A DNA stretch of 9,280 bases from UBA287 sp034190325 (lineage in GTDB: Archaea; Thermoplasmatota; UBA186; UBA287), in contig JAXHST010000090.1 of NCBI GenBank assembly GCA_034190325.1, positions 1-9,280 of the forward strand, read 5' to 3'. The notes beneath the pieces are model-generated. The model had not been told where the DNA came from. It saw only the letters and a list, made by a program, of their open reading frames with translations, and did no database searches. Numbering within the stretch: the stretch's first letter is position 1; each line of letters starts with the position of its first letter. Shown here piece by piece: positions 1 to 6,017 of this stretch. The translations under genes were made by a program, and so were the position numbers.

Positions 1-1
1 C

Positions 2-466
2 TTACCCTCTGAGATGATACTGAAAAGCTATGAAATAGCAATAGACAGGTATTACAACAGGGATAGGGTGCTGCTCGCAGTTTTGCCAGCAGCGATGCGC
101 TATGCCGGGCCAAGAGAGGCAATATTTCATGCGATTGTGCGCAAGAACTACGGCGCAACCCACTTCATCGTTGGCAGGGATCATGCCGGTGTCGGGAGCT
201 TTTATGGTCCATACGATGCGCAGAAGATATTCGATAGCTTCAGCAGGGAGGAGCTGGGCATAGCTCCGCTGTGCTTTGAAAATGCATTTTACTGCAGAGC
301 ATGTGGCTCAATGGCCACAGAGAAGACATGCGGGCATGAGAAAAAGGAGCGCATAGAGCTCAGCGGAACGATGGTGAGGAAAAGCCTGAGTGAAGATAAA
401 GATATACCTCAGGAGGTAATGAGAAGAGAGGTTGTTGATCTCCTGAAAGAGCACTACTCTAAATAG
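2..466 (+). CDS. sat: ATP sulfurylase (sulfate adenylyltransferase), C-terminal part, 5' truncated by window
   Basis: Catalyses ATP + sulfate -> APS + PPi, the activation step of sulfate assimilation (or dissimilation) in the cytoplasm. The frame is open to the left edge (Leu-Pro-Ser-Glu precede the first visible Met), so the start lies outside. Counting from that Met, the family pattern AMRYAGPREA (residues 27-36) and GRDHAGVG (54-61) are plain; these are nucleotide/sulfate-binding motifs of ATP sulfurylase. C94, C97, C106 and H108 form a C-x2-C-x8-C-x-H cluster like the zinc site of the thermophilic bacterial enzymes, and LSGTMVR (117-123) is the usual C-terminal motif. About 154 residues are visible of an expected 380-400. 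No APS kinase domain is fused after it. The stop is 28 bases before the APS reductase gene, and the two make a metabolic pair. Identity is very secure. Confidence 0.95.
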   Translation, partial: LPSEMILKSYEIAIDRYYNRDRVLLAVLPAAMRYAGPREAIFHAIVRKNYGATHFIVGRDHAGVGSFYGPYDAQKIFDSFSREELGIAPLCFENAFYCRACGSMATEKTCGHEKKERIELSGTMVRKSLSEDKDIPQEVMRREVVDLLKEHYSK

Positions 467-468
467 AG

Positions 469-480
469 AAAGTTTAATAG
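469..480 (+). promoter_or_regulatory. possible TATA element for the APS reductase gene
   Basis: The short gap after the ATP sulfurylase stop contains a purine-rich stretch followed by TTTAATAG (473-480), close to the archaeal TATA consensus. Its centre is about 25 bases before the ATG at 501 and about 19 before the ATG at 495. No Shine-Dalgarno sequence is visible, so a leaderless transcript starting near 501 is possible. The gene could equally be co-transcribed with ATP sulfurylase. Confidence 0.35.
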
Positions 481-494
481 AAGCGAGCCTGATT

Positions 495-1190
495 ATGACC
501 ATGGATGTAGAGAAGCTTGATGAAGAGCTTGAGAGCAAAGAGCCACAGGAGATACTAAAAAGGGCAATTGAGCTGTTTGACAGGATAGCGATATCCTTCA
601 GCGGCGCAGAGGATGTTGTTCTCATAGACATGGCCTCAAAGATAAAGGAGGGCATAGAGGTCTTCACCCTGGATACGGGCAGACTTCACCCTGAGACATA
701 TGACTTCATAGATATAGTGCGAGACAGGTATCCTGTAAAGCTAAAGGTCTACTTTCCAGACTATAGGGAGGTTGAGTCTCTGGTCAATAAAAAGGGCCTG
801 TTCTCCTTCTATGCTGACGGGCATGAGGAGTGCTGCGGGATAAGGAAGGTTGAGCCTTTGGGGAGGGCTCTAAAGGATTTAGACTGCTGGGTCACCGGAC
901 AGAGGAAGGATTCAAACGTCACAAGAAAGGATTTACCAGTTGTGCAGAGAGATCCTGCGCATGAAGGAAAGGTGAAATTCAATCCTTTAGCAAACTGGAG
1001 TTTGAAGCAGCTATGGGACTACATACACAGAGAGAACGTTCCTTACAACAAGCTGCATGAAAGAGGATTTGTGAGCATAGGCTGCGCGCCATGCACGAGG
1101 GCGATAACGCCGGGGGAGCATGAGCGCGCTGGCAGATGGTGGTGGGAGGATGCCACAAAGAGAGAGTGCGGGATACACCTGAGAATGTAG
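495..1190 (+). CDS. cysH: assimilatory APS reductase (CysH family, [4Fe-4S] type)
   Basis: Reduces adenylyl sulfate to sulfite and AMP using a thiol donor such as thioredoxin. The 231-aa protein has the PP-loop motif SFSGAED (34-40), the family segment TLDTGRLHPET (58-68), and the full cysteine set of the APS-specific branch: the C113-C114 pair and C197-x2-C200 as iron-sulfur ligands, plus C225 in the C-terminal ECGIH motif as the catalytic nucleophile. PAPS-specific CysH proteins lack the four ligand cysteines, so APS is the likely substrate. This fits the ATP sulfurylase directly upstream and the lack of APS kinase here. Two starts compete: ATG 495 and ATG 501. The TATA-like box at 473-480 slightly favours 501 as a leaderless start. 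At 231 aa it is compact for a family usually around 240-270 aa, but no motif is missing. Confidence 0.93.
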   Translation: MTMDVEKLDEELESKEPQEILKRAIELFDRIAISFSGAEDVVLIDMASKIKEGIEVFTLDTGRLHPETYDFIDIVRDRYPVKLKVYFPDYREVESLVNKKGLFSFYADGHEECCGIRKVEPLGRALKDLDCWVTGQRKDSNVTRKDLPVVQRDPAHEGKVKFNPLANWSLKQLWDYIHRENVPYNKLHERGFVSIGCAPCTRAITPGEHERAGRWWWEDATKRECGIHLRM

Positions 1191-1210
1191 TTCTCATCAA
1201 TGGTAAAAAC

Positions 1211-1450
1211 ATGGTAGTAAAAACGAAGAGGAGAAGATACATAGTCATAGAGGGAGAGGGTAGAGGTGCGGTTTACAAAGAAAACAGTTACTCTGTTATC
1301 AGAACAGACAACCTCAACAAAGACAGAGCTATAAAAAGATTAAATAGTAACAAATCCTTTCACACTATACTCACTACTGGAAGTATAAAGAAAGCAAAGA
1401 GAGTGATTAAAGAAAAGGAGGTAAAAAATGGAACCAAACATGGGTTATGA
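1211..1450 (+). CDS. short Pop5-like protein (putative reduced RNase P subunit Rnp2)
   Basis: A 79-aa, very basic ORF fills the gap before the proteasome gene. It opens with KRRRYIVIE (6-14), like the first beta strand of archaeal Pop5 (typically KKRYIAFE). It then has VIRTD near residues 34-38, like the (I/V)(I/V)R(C/S)(S/D) strand of Pop5, and ends with TGSIKKAKR, like the C-terminal SGTIKRLKR. The central helical segment, roughly 35-40 residues in normal 110-120-aa Pop5 proteins, seems to be missing. In many euryarchaea Pop5 sits immediately upstream of psmA, exactly this place. If real, it is a protein partner of the RNase P RNA in tRNA 5' maturation. The start is uncertain: ATG 1211 is 20 bases after the APS reductase stop and has no strong ribosome binding site; the same frame is open back to ATG 1136 inside cysH. 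The 3' end overlaps psmA by 23 bases. Alternatively it is a decaying pop5 remnant or an unrelated small basic protein. Confidence 0.6.
   Translation: MVVKTKRRRYIVIEGEGRGAVYKENSYSVIRTDNLNKDRAIKRLNSNKSFHTILTTGSIKKAKRVIKEKEVKNGTKHGL
1327..1390 (+). promoter_or_regulatory. candidate internal TATA boxes before psmA
   Basis: Two TATA-like elements lie upstream of psmA: CTATAAAAAG at 1329-1338 and GTATAAAG at 1383-1390. Initiation about 25 bases after the second would give a leader of roughly 16-18 bases that still includes the psmA Shine-Dalgarno. Both lie inside the small Pop5-like ORF, so they may just be A-rich codons. This is a weak call resting on motif and position only. Confidence 0.3.
1416..1422 (+). 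promoter_or_regulatory. strong Shine-Dalgarno for psmA
   Basis: AGGAGGT ends 5 bases before the ATG at 1428. It is the best ribosome binding site in the window and fixes the psmA start at 1428, although it lies within the 3' coding part of the preceding small ORF. Confidence 0.85.
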
Positions 1451-2153
1451 TAGGGCGAGCACGGTATTTTCGCCTGATGGAAGGTTATTTCAGGTAGAGT
1501 ACGCCAGGGAGGCTGTCCAGAGAGGGGCCCCTGCGGTGGGGATAAAATATGCGGATGGAGTTCTCATTCTGGCGGATAAAAAGATCACGAGCAAGCTCAT
1601 AGAGGTCAATAAGACGGAAAAGATATTCAAGGTCGCAGATAACATAGGGTGCACAACAAGCGGGCTCTTCGCTGATGGAAGAATACTCATAGATCGCATA
1701 AGGGTTGAGGCTCAGAAGCACCTCTTAACCTATGACGAGCCCATAAAGATAGAGGAGCTTGTCAAATCCATATGCGATTTTGAGCAGAACTACACCCAGT
1801 ACGGCGGCGTTAGACCCTTTGGCACATCTCTGCTCGTCGGTGGTGTTGATGAGGAGGGATACCATCTGTTTGAGACGGATCCCAGCGGCGCCATGCTTAT
1901 CTGGAAGGCTACAGCGATAGGCTCAGGCAGAGAGCTTGTTATGCCTGTGCTGGAGCAGAGCTACAGAGAGGATATGACAAAAGAGGAGGCAATAGTCCTC
2001 GGGCTGAAATGTTTGAACATAGCCACAGAGGGCAAGATATCAGATAGCACCACAGAGATAGCTGTGGTTGATAAGAGCAAGAAGTTCTACAAGTCCAGTG
2101 AAGAAGAAGTGAGGGAGTTTATAGAGCAGCTCCCGAAGGAAGAGAAGAAGTGA
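1428..2153 (+). CDS. psmA: 20S proteasome alpha subunit
   Basis: Forms the outer heptameric rings of the archaeal 20S proteasome, controlling substrate entry and docking the PAN/Cdc48 ATPases; it is not itself catalytic. The 241-aa length is normal. The gate region has the YDR motif (7-9) followed by the alpha-type signature STVFSPDGRLFQVEYA (11-26). The lysine of EKIF (K65) corresponds to the pocket lysine that binds ATPase HbYX tails. The segment YGGVRPFGTSLL is another alpha hallmark, and the C-terminal tail is Glu/Lys-rich as usual. The start at 1428 is set by the AGGAGGT box. Its stop overlaps the SBDS start (TGATG), suggesting coupled translation. The catalytic beta subunit is not in this window, as is usual in archaea. 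Secure. Confidence 0.97.
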   Translation: MEPNMGYDRASTVFSPDGRLFQVEYAREAVQRGAPAVGIKYADGVLILADKKITSKLIEVNKTEKIFKVADNIGCTTSGLFADGRILIDRIRVEAQKHLLTYDEPIKIEELVKSICDFEQNYTQYGGVRPFGTSLLVGGVDEEGYHLFETDPSGAMLIWKATAIGSGRELVMPVLEQSYREDMTKEEAIVLGLKCLNIATEGKISDSTTEIAVVDKSKKFYKSSEEEVREFIEQLPKEEKK

Positions 2154-2866
2154 TGCTGATGGTAAGCCTGGAGGACGCAATTGTTGCCAGATACGCTCAT
2201 GGAGAGCGCAGATTTGAGATCCTTGTAGACCCGGAGAAAGCGATGGAGCTGAGATCAGGCAAGAGCGTCCCCATAGAAGAGCTGCTGGCGACCGCAGAGA
2301 TATTCAAGGATGCAAGAAAAGGAGAGCGTGCGGGAGAGAAAGAGCTGAAAGAAGCATTTGGCACCGTGGATGCACAGAAAATCGCCGAAGAGATCGTGAA
2401 GAAAGGAACAATACAGCTAACCACAGAGCAGAGGAGAAGGGCCCTGGAGGAAAAAAAGAGGCAGATAGTCAGCTATATCGCAAGAAGCGCCATAAACCCG
2501 CAGACAAATGCACCGCACACGCCTCAGAGAATAGAGAGAGCCATGGAGGAGGCGAGGGTTAGCATAGATCCCTTCAGGAGTGTTGAAGAGCAGGCCACAA
2601 AGATCATAGATGCTATACGCTATAAGATCCCTATAAAGATAGAGAATGCGCTGCTTGAGATAATCCTTTCCCCTCAGGACTATGGCAGGTGCAACCAGTT
2701 GCTGAAGGAATACGGAAGATTTAGAGAGCAGGGCTGGCTTTCTGATGGGAAGTTCAGGTGTGTCCTTGAGGTTCCCGCAGGCATAAAAGGTGAGTTTATG
2801 GACATGCTTGGAAGAAGGGCCAGGGATGAAGCTAGCATAAAGGAGCAAGGAAGAGGAAAGAGGTAG
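2153..2866 (+). CDS. SBDS-family ribosome maturation protein
   Basis: Archaeal orthologue of the Shwachman-Bodian-Diamond protein (Sdo1 in yeast), which with elongation-factor-2-like GTPases helps release the anti-association factor aIF6 from the large ribosomal subunit. The N-terminus VSLEDAIVARY and the following FEILVDPEKAMELRSGK are typical of the FYSH domain I. A Lys/Arg/Glu-rich helical domain II follows, containing the family segment NPQTNAPHTPQRIERAMEEA, then a ferredoxin-like domain III near the C-terminus. About 237 aa, full length. ATG 2153 overlaps the psmA stop; ATG 2159 (giving MVSLEDA) is the start most like the family, and GTG 2150 is also in frame. The block psmA-SBDS-rrp4 is a standard archaeal order. 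Secure. Confidence 0.95.
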   Translation: MLMVSLEDAIVARYAHGERRFEILVDPEKAMELRSGKSVPIEELLATAEIFKDARKGERAGEKELKEAFGTVDAQKIAEEIVKKGTIQLTTEQRRRALEEKKRQIVSYIARSAINPQTNAPHTPQRIERAMEEARVSIDPFRSVEEQATKIIDAIRYKIPIKIENALLEIILSPQDYGRCNQLLKEYGRFREQGWLSDGKFRCVLEVPAGIKGEFMDMLGRRARDEASIKEQGRGKR

Positions 2867-2871
2867 AAAAA

Positions 2872-3516
2872 ATGAATGGGAATATGAATGTTATACCAGG
2901 TGAACCTGTAGGAAAGAGCGCAGAGCTGAAAGCCGGGAGCGGCACATATGAAGATGGAGACGACATCTATTCCGCTCTGGTCGGTTTCAAAGAGATAAGA
3001 TCCAGCTATGTGAATGTTGTGCCCATAAGATCTGTTTACATCCCCAGAGAGGGAGATCAGGTCATAGGGATAGTTACGGACATAGACCAGTCTTTGTGGG
3101 TTGTGGATGTGAAGGCTCCAGCACCCGCGGTGCTTCGCTCAAATGATACGCCATGGAAGGTTGATTTCGGGGATGCAGGAAGCTTTCTTACGATAGGGGA
3201 CGCCGTCCTAGCGAGGATAAAGAGCTATGATGAGATAGGCAGAATACAGCTCACAATGAGCGATAGAAACTCGCGCAAGATAGGCTCTGGCTATGTCATA
3301 GAGATCATGACCACAAAGGTCGCAAAGGTCATAGGTAAGGAGGGCGCGATGGTGAATGCCATAAAGAAGTTTACAGAATGCAAAATATTCATCGGACAGA
3401 ATGGTAGAGTGTGGATAGATGGAGAGCGTGATGGCGTATCTAAGGCTATAATGGCTATAAAGAAGGTAGAGAAAGAGGATGTAAACGTGGAAGATATTGA
3501 GAAGTTATTGGGGTGA
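2872..3516 (+). CDS. rrp4: exosome RNA-binding cap subunit Rrp4
   Basis: One of the RNA-binding caps on the archaeal exosome ring; it captures and threads RNA into the Rrp41/Rrp42 phosphorolytic chamber. The 214-aa protein has three domains in order: an N-terminal domain with VIPGE (7-11) and AGSGTYE (21-27), an S1 domain starting near RSVYIPREGDQVIG (53-66) and running to about 130, and a KH-type domain with the VIGKEG loop (153-158) and the family signature GQNGRVWI (175-182). It is slightly shorter than common homologues (about 220-235 aa), with a short C-terminal tail. ATG 2872 follows a GGAAAGAGGT purine tract; ATG 2884 is a possible internal start just before the VIPGE motif. It is 5 bases after SBDS and directly before rrp41. 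Csl4, the alternative cap, is not in the window. Secure. Confidence 0.95.
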   Translation: MNGNMNVIPGEPVGKSAELKAGSGTYEDGDDIYSALVGFKEIRSSYVNVVPIRSVYIPREGDQVIGIVTDIDQSLWVVDVKAPAPAVLRSNDTPWKVDFGDAGSFLTIGDAVLARIKSYDEIGRIQLTMSDRNSRKIGSGYVIEIMTTKVAKVIGKEGAMVNAIKKFTECKIFIGQNGRVWIDGERDGVSKAIMAIKKVEKEDVNVEDIEKLLG

Positions 3517-3517
3517 G

Positions 3518-4261
3518 ATGATGGATGAGGTAGATTTTGATAGAGAAAAAAAAGAGATGAAGTTGATAGATGAGAATGGAAAAAGGCTTGATGGTAGAAG
3601 CGCTGAAGAGCTCAGACCAGTAAAGATGAAGGTTGGGGTGCTCAACAGAGCTGATGGCAGTGCGTACATCGAATGGGGCAAGAACAAGGTAGTAGCTGCC
3701 GTCTATGGCCCCAGAGAAGCGCAGCCCAGGCACATACAGAACCCCCTGAAGGGCATAGTTCAGGCAAGATATAACATGGTTAGCTTCTCTGTCACTGACA
3801 GGAAGAGGCCTGGGCCAGACAGAAGGTCGATAGAGATCTCAAAGATAATCTCTGAGGCTCTTGAGGCTGCGGTTGTAACCGAGAGCTTTCCCAGGACAAC
3901 CATAGATGTTTCGATGGAGGTGCTTCAGGCTGATGCCGGCACAAGGTGCGCAGGCTTAACGGCTGCCAGCTTAGCCCTGGCTGATGCAGGGGTTCCGATG
4001 AAGGATCTCGTTGTGGCCTGTGCGGCAGGAAAGGTTGACGGTCAGGTTGTGCTGGACCTCTTCAAGGAGGAGGACAATTACGGTCAGGCAGATCTCCCGG
4101 TAGCCATCATGCCGAAGAGCGGAGATGTGGTTCTTCTTCAGATGGATGGGCATTTAACCCAGGAAGAGTTCGATAGAGCCCTCTCTATGGCTATAGACGG
4201 GTGTAAGAAGTTGTATGAGATGCAAAAAGAGGCTCTCAAAATGAGCGTTGGAGGTGAATAA
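3518..4261 (+). CDS. rrp41: exosome catalytic subunit Rrp41 (RNase PH family)
   Basis: The active phosphorolytic 3'-5' exoribonuclease subunit of the archaeal exosome; it pairs with Rrp42 to form the hexameric ring and can also add A-rich tails. Counting from ATG 3518 (247 aa), it shows GKRLDGRSAEELRPVKMKVG (21-40), the substrate region YGPREAQPRH (63-72), the phosphate-binding loop GTRCAGLTAA (141-150), and the acidic active-site region EEDNYGQAD (184-192) followed by LPVAI. The phosphate loop and acidic cluster are what distinguish it from inactive Rrp42. The frame is open back to a TTG at 3497 inside rrp4, but ATG 3518 (or 3521) is preferred because GGGGTGAG lies just upstream and one base separates it from the rrp4 stop. 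Secure. Confidence 0.96.
   Translation: MMDEVDFDREKKEMKLIDENGKRLDGRSAEELRPVKMKVGVLNRADGSAYIEWGKNKVVAAVYGPREAQPRHIQNPLKGIVQARYNMVSFSVTDRKRPGPDRRSIEISKIISEALEAAVVTESFPRTTIDVSMEVLQADAGTRCAGLTAASLALADAGVPMKDLVVACAAGKVDGQVVLDLFKEEDNYGQADLPVAIMPKSGDVVLLQMDGHLTQEEFDRALSMAIDGCKKLYEMQKEALKMSVGGE
4250..4256 (+). promoter_or_regulatory. Shine-Dalgarno for rrp42
   Basis: GGAGGTG, located in the last codons of rrp41, ends 7 bases before ATG 4264 and supports that start for rrp42. Confidence 0.75.
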
Positions 4262-4263
4262 GC

Positions 4264-5040
4264 ATGGATATAATATCTTTGGTTAACAGGGATTTCATAA
4301 AGGCGCAGCTTAAAGAGGGAAAGCGCATAGATGGAAGGGGCTTTGATGATGTCAGAGATTTGGAGATAACAACGGGTTTGATAGGAACCGCAGAGGGCTC
4401 TGCCCTGGTCAAACTGGGCAACACAAAGATCCTTGTGGGAGTGAAGCTTGCGGTTGACAAGCCATTTCCAGACACCCCTGACGAAGGGATACTGATAACG
4501 AATGCGGAGCTGAGGCCTGCCGCTTCGCCCACCTTTGAGCAGGGGCCACCCAACCCTGAAGCAATAGAGTTTGCCAGAGTTGTGGATAGAGGGATAAGGG
4601 AAGGCCAGACGGTGGATCTGAAAAAACTGTGCATAACAGAGGGTGAAAAGGTGTGGATTGTTTTTCTTGACATCCATGTTCTGGATTATGATGGAAATCT
4701 CTTTGATGCCGGTAACTATGGGGCTGTCAGCGCTCTGCTCAACGCAAAAGTTCCAGAGCACGAAGGTAGAGAAAGCTTCGATATGCCCGTGCTCCACACA
4801 CCAGTTTCGTGCACATTTGCAAAGATTGACGACTCTTTGCTCATCGATCCCGGGCTTGAGGAAGAGAGCGTTGCTGATGCAAGGCTCACCGTTGTGCTCG
4901 ATGAGGAGAAGAGCATCAGGGCTATGCAGAAGGGACTTGAGGGGAGCTTTAAGCGGGACGAGATCAAAGAGATGATAGATAGAGCCTCAAGAAAGAGTGA
5001 AGAGATACGTAAAAAGATCGATCAGAGGGTGAAGTTATGA
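4264..5040 (+). CDS. rrp42: exosome ring subunit Rrp42 (non-catalytic RNase PH paralogue)
   Basis: Structural partner of Rrp41 in the exosome ring; it contributes RNA-contacting residues but has no active site. The 258-aa protein has the family entry motif GKRIDGRGFDDVRDLEI (19-35), then AEGSALVKLGNTKILVGVK (43-61), and AELRPAASPTFEQGPP (81-96), typical of Rrp42. Where Rrp41 has its GTR phosphate loop and acidic pair, this protein has DAGNYGAVSALLNA (148-161), so lack of catalysis follows from the sequence. The C-terminus is a charged helix. The start ATG 4264 has a well-placed GGAGGTG box. The final TGA overlaps the next ATG (ATGA at 5037-5040), implying translational coupling with the ribosomal protein gene. 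Secure. Confidence 0.96.
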   Translation: MDIISLVNRDFIKAQLKEGKRIDGRGFDDVRDLEITTGLIGTAEGSALVKLGNTKILVGVKLAVDKPFPDTPDEGILITNAELRPAASPTFEQGPPNPEAIEFARVVDRGIREGQTVDLKKLCITEGEKVWIVFLDIHVLDYDGNLFDAGNYGAVSALLNAKVPEHEGRESFDMPVLHTPVSCTFAKIDDSLLIDPGLEEESVADARLTVVLDEEKSIRAMQKGLEGSFKRDEIKEMIDRASRKSEEIRKKIDQRVKL

Positions 5041-5300
5041 GCAAAAGAACAAGGAAGTCCGGAGCCCTGGCTAGATTTGGACCCAGATATGGTGTTGGTC
5101 TAAAGAAAAAGTTTGCCAAAGTGGAGGCAGAGCAGAAGGCCGTGTATGTGTGTAAGAGCTGCGGTAAGAAGGGCGTTAAGAGAGAGGCTGCCGGCATATG
5201 GAGATGCAGGTACTGTGGGCATACCTTTGCTGGTGGAGCGTACACTCCAAGAACTGAGGCTGCAGATATAGTGTATGGGAAGGAGGCTAGAAATGTATAA
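5037..5300 (+). CDS. rpl37ae: large-subunit ribosomal protein L37Ae (eL43)
   Basis: A small zinc-binding protein of the archaeal/eukaryotic 50S/60S subunit. The 87-aa protein is full length. The N-terminus is basic (MSKRTRKSGALARFGPRYG) as in the family, and a zinc ribbon is formed by C39-x2-C42 and C57-x2-C60, with the conserved GIWRCRYCGHTFAGGAY segment around the second pair. The start overlaps the rrp42 stop by four bases and its end overlaps the rpoP start by eight. The position between rrp42 and rpoP is the usual archaeal one. Secure. Confidence 0.96.
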   Translation: MSKRTRKSGALARFGPRYGVGLKKKFAKVEAEQKAVYVCKSCGKKGVKREAAGIWRCRYCGHTFAGGAYTPRTEAADIVYGKEARNV

Positions 5301-5439
5301 ATGCTTCAACTGCGGAAGAGAATATGATAATATAGATGAGATAAGGGCGCCCGGTGATACCCTCTCATGCAAACATTGCGGTGGGAGGATATTCCTGAAA
5401 GAGAGAAAAAGCAGTGCAGTCAGAGTCAGGGTGCGTTGA
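5293..5439 (+). CDS. rpoP: DNA-directed RNA polymerase subunit P (Rpb12-like)
   Basis: A 48-aa zinc-ribbon subunit of the archaeal RNA polymerase, homologous to eukaryotic Rpb12/Rpc10, which helps anchor the large assembly subunits. It begins MYKCFNCGREY, with C4-x2-C7 and C26-x2-C29 as zinc ligands, followed by GGRIFLKER, the equivalent of the family's CGYRILYKKR segment, and a basic C-terminal tail (VRVRVR). The length is typical for the family. ATG 5293 overlaps the end of rpl37ae in another frame, and the stop is one base before the Pcc1 ATG. Linkage rpl37ae-rpoP is standard in archaea. High confidence despite its small size. Confidence 0.93.
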   Translation: MYKCFNCGREYDNIDEIRAPGDTLSCKHCGGRIFLKERKSSAVRVRVR

Positions 5440-5440
5440 G

Positions 5441-5662
5441 ATGCTGGGCGAGATAGGGGTTGAGAGCGAGAATGCATCGCTCTTGCGCAGGGTAATGGTT
5501 GAGGAGAGAGAGAGAAATCACATTGCCATCTCCTCTCTGGACAATACCCTGAAGATAGAATTTGAAGCGAAAGAGATAAATGAAGCCAGAGCTATGGTGA
5601 ATGCGATCATCAATGATCTTTCGTGTGCGGAAAAGTTGATAGAGGTGAAAAAAGATGGATAA
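5441..5662 (+). CDS. pcc1: KEOPS complex subunit Pcc1
   Basis: Pcc1 is the small dimerising subunit of KEOPS, which works with Kae1 and Bud32 to install the t6A modification at position 37 of tRNAs reading ANN codons. The 73-aa product from ATG 5441 fits the short alpha/beta fold of the family: an N-terminal strand, a helix (about 10-25), two strands (HIAISSLDNTLKIEFEA, 27-43), then a helix with the typical INEARAMVNAIINDL pattern (46-60) and a closing amphipathic segment. The frame extends upstream to GTG 5414 inside rpoP, but ATG 5441, one base after the rpoP stop, gives the family-like N-terminus. Its stop overlaps the prefoldin start by eight bases. Similarity is by fold pattern and gene context, not by invariant catalytic residues, so confidence is a little lower. 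Confidence 0.83.
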   Translation: MLGEIGVESENASLLRRVMVEERERNHIAISSLDNTLKIEFEAKEINEARAMVNAIINDLSCAEKLIEVKKDG

Positions 5663-6008
5663 TATACCGGAACAGTTGAGGAATGACATACAGCAGCTTC
5701 AGAGCCTTCAGCAACAGTTGCAATCAACCATGTCGCAGAGGCAGCAGTTTGAGCTTCAGCTCAACGAGATTGAGAATGCTCTCAAAGAGATAGAAAAAGC
5801 TGATGATAACACACCGATATACAGGAGCATAGGCGCTATGTTGATAAGGGTGAAGAGCAGGGAAGACGTTAAGAATGAGCTATCAGAGCAGAAGGAGCTC
5901 CTGAACGTGAGGATTAGCTCTCTGAAGAAGCAGGAGGAGATGCTGAACGGCAGAATCTCTCCTCTGGCGCAGAGAGTCACCCAGGGCCTTCAGAGATATT
6001 CTGGTTGA
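5655..6008 (+). CDS. pfdB: prefoldin beta subunit
   Basis: Beta subunit of the archaeal prefoldin hexamer, a chaperone that holds unfolded proteins with coiled-coil tentacles and hands them to the thermosome. The 117-aa protein shows the expected layout: a Gln-rich heptad helix (about 5-45), a short beta-hairpin region with the IYRSIGAMLIRVK segment (55-67) typical of beta prefoldins, and a second long helix (about 70-113). The start ATG 5655 lies inside the end of pcc1 and follows an AGAGGTG purine stretch at 5641-5647. In many archaea another small gene follows here; in this window the next gene is an ABC transporter ATPase, 9 bases away. Secure. Confidence 0.94.
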   Translation: MDNIPEQLRNDIQQLQSLQQQLQSTMSQRQQFELQLNEIENALKEIEKADDNTPIYRSIGAMLIRVKSREDVKNELSEQKELLNVRISSLKKQEEMLNGRISPLAQRVTQGLQRYSG

Positions 6009-6017
6009 GCGCTGAAT

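Noticed and set aside
308..667. Minus-strand ORF of 119 codons over the sat/cysH junction
   Set aside because: It spans two clearly real + strand genes; its translation is Ser/Phe-rich shadow sequence of the purine-rich coding strand and matches no family.
4138..4797. Minus-strand ORF of 219 codons across rrp41 and rrp42
   Set aside because: Both + strand genes are secure and conserved along the whole stretch; the minus-strand frame has no recognisable domain and no promoter or ribosome binding site.
4643..4975. Alternative + strand ORF inside rrp42
   Set aside because: Lies in another frame fully within the conserved rrp42 gene, with no domain pattern.
5414..5440. GTG 5414 as the start of Pcc1
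   Set aside because: It would add nine residues overlapping rpoP with no family similarity; ATG 5441, just after the rpoP stop, gives a normal Pcc1 N-terminus.
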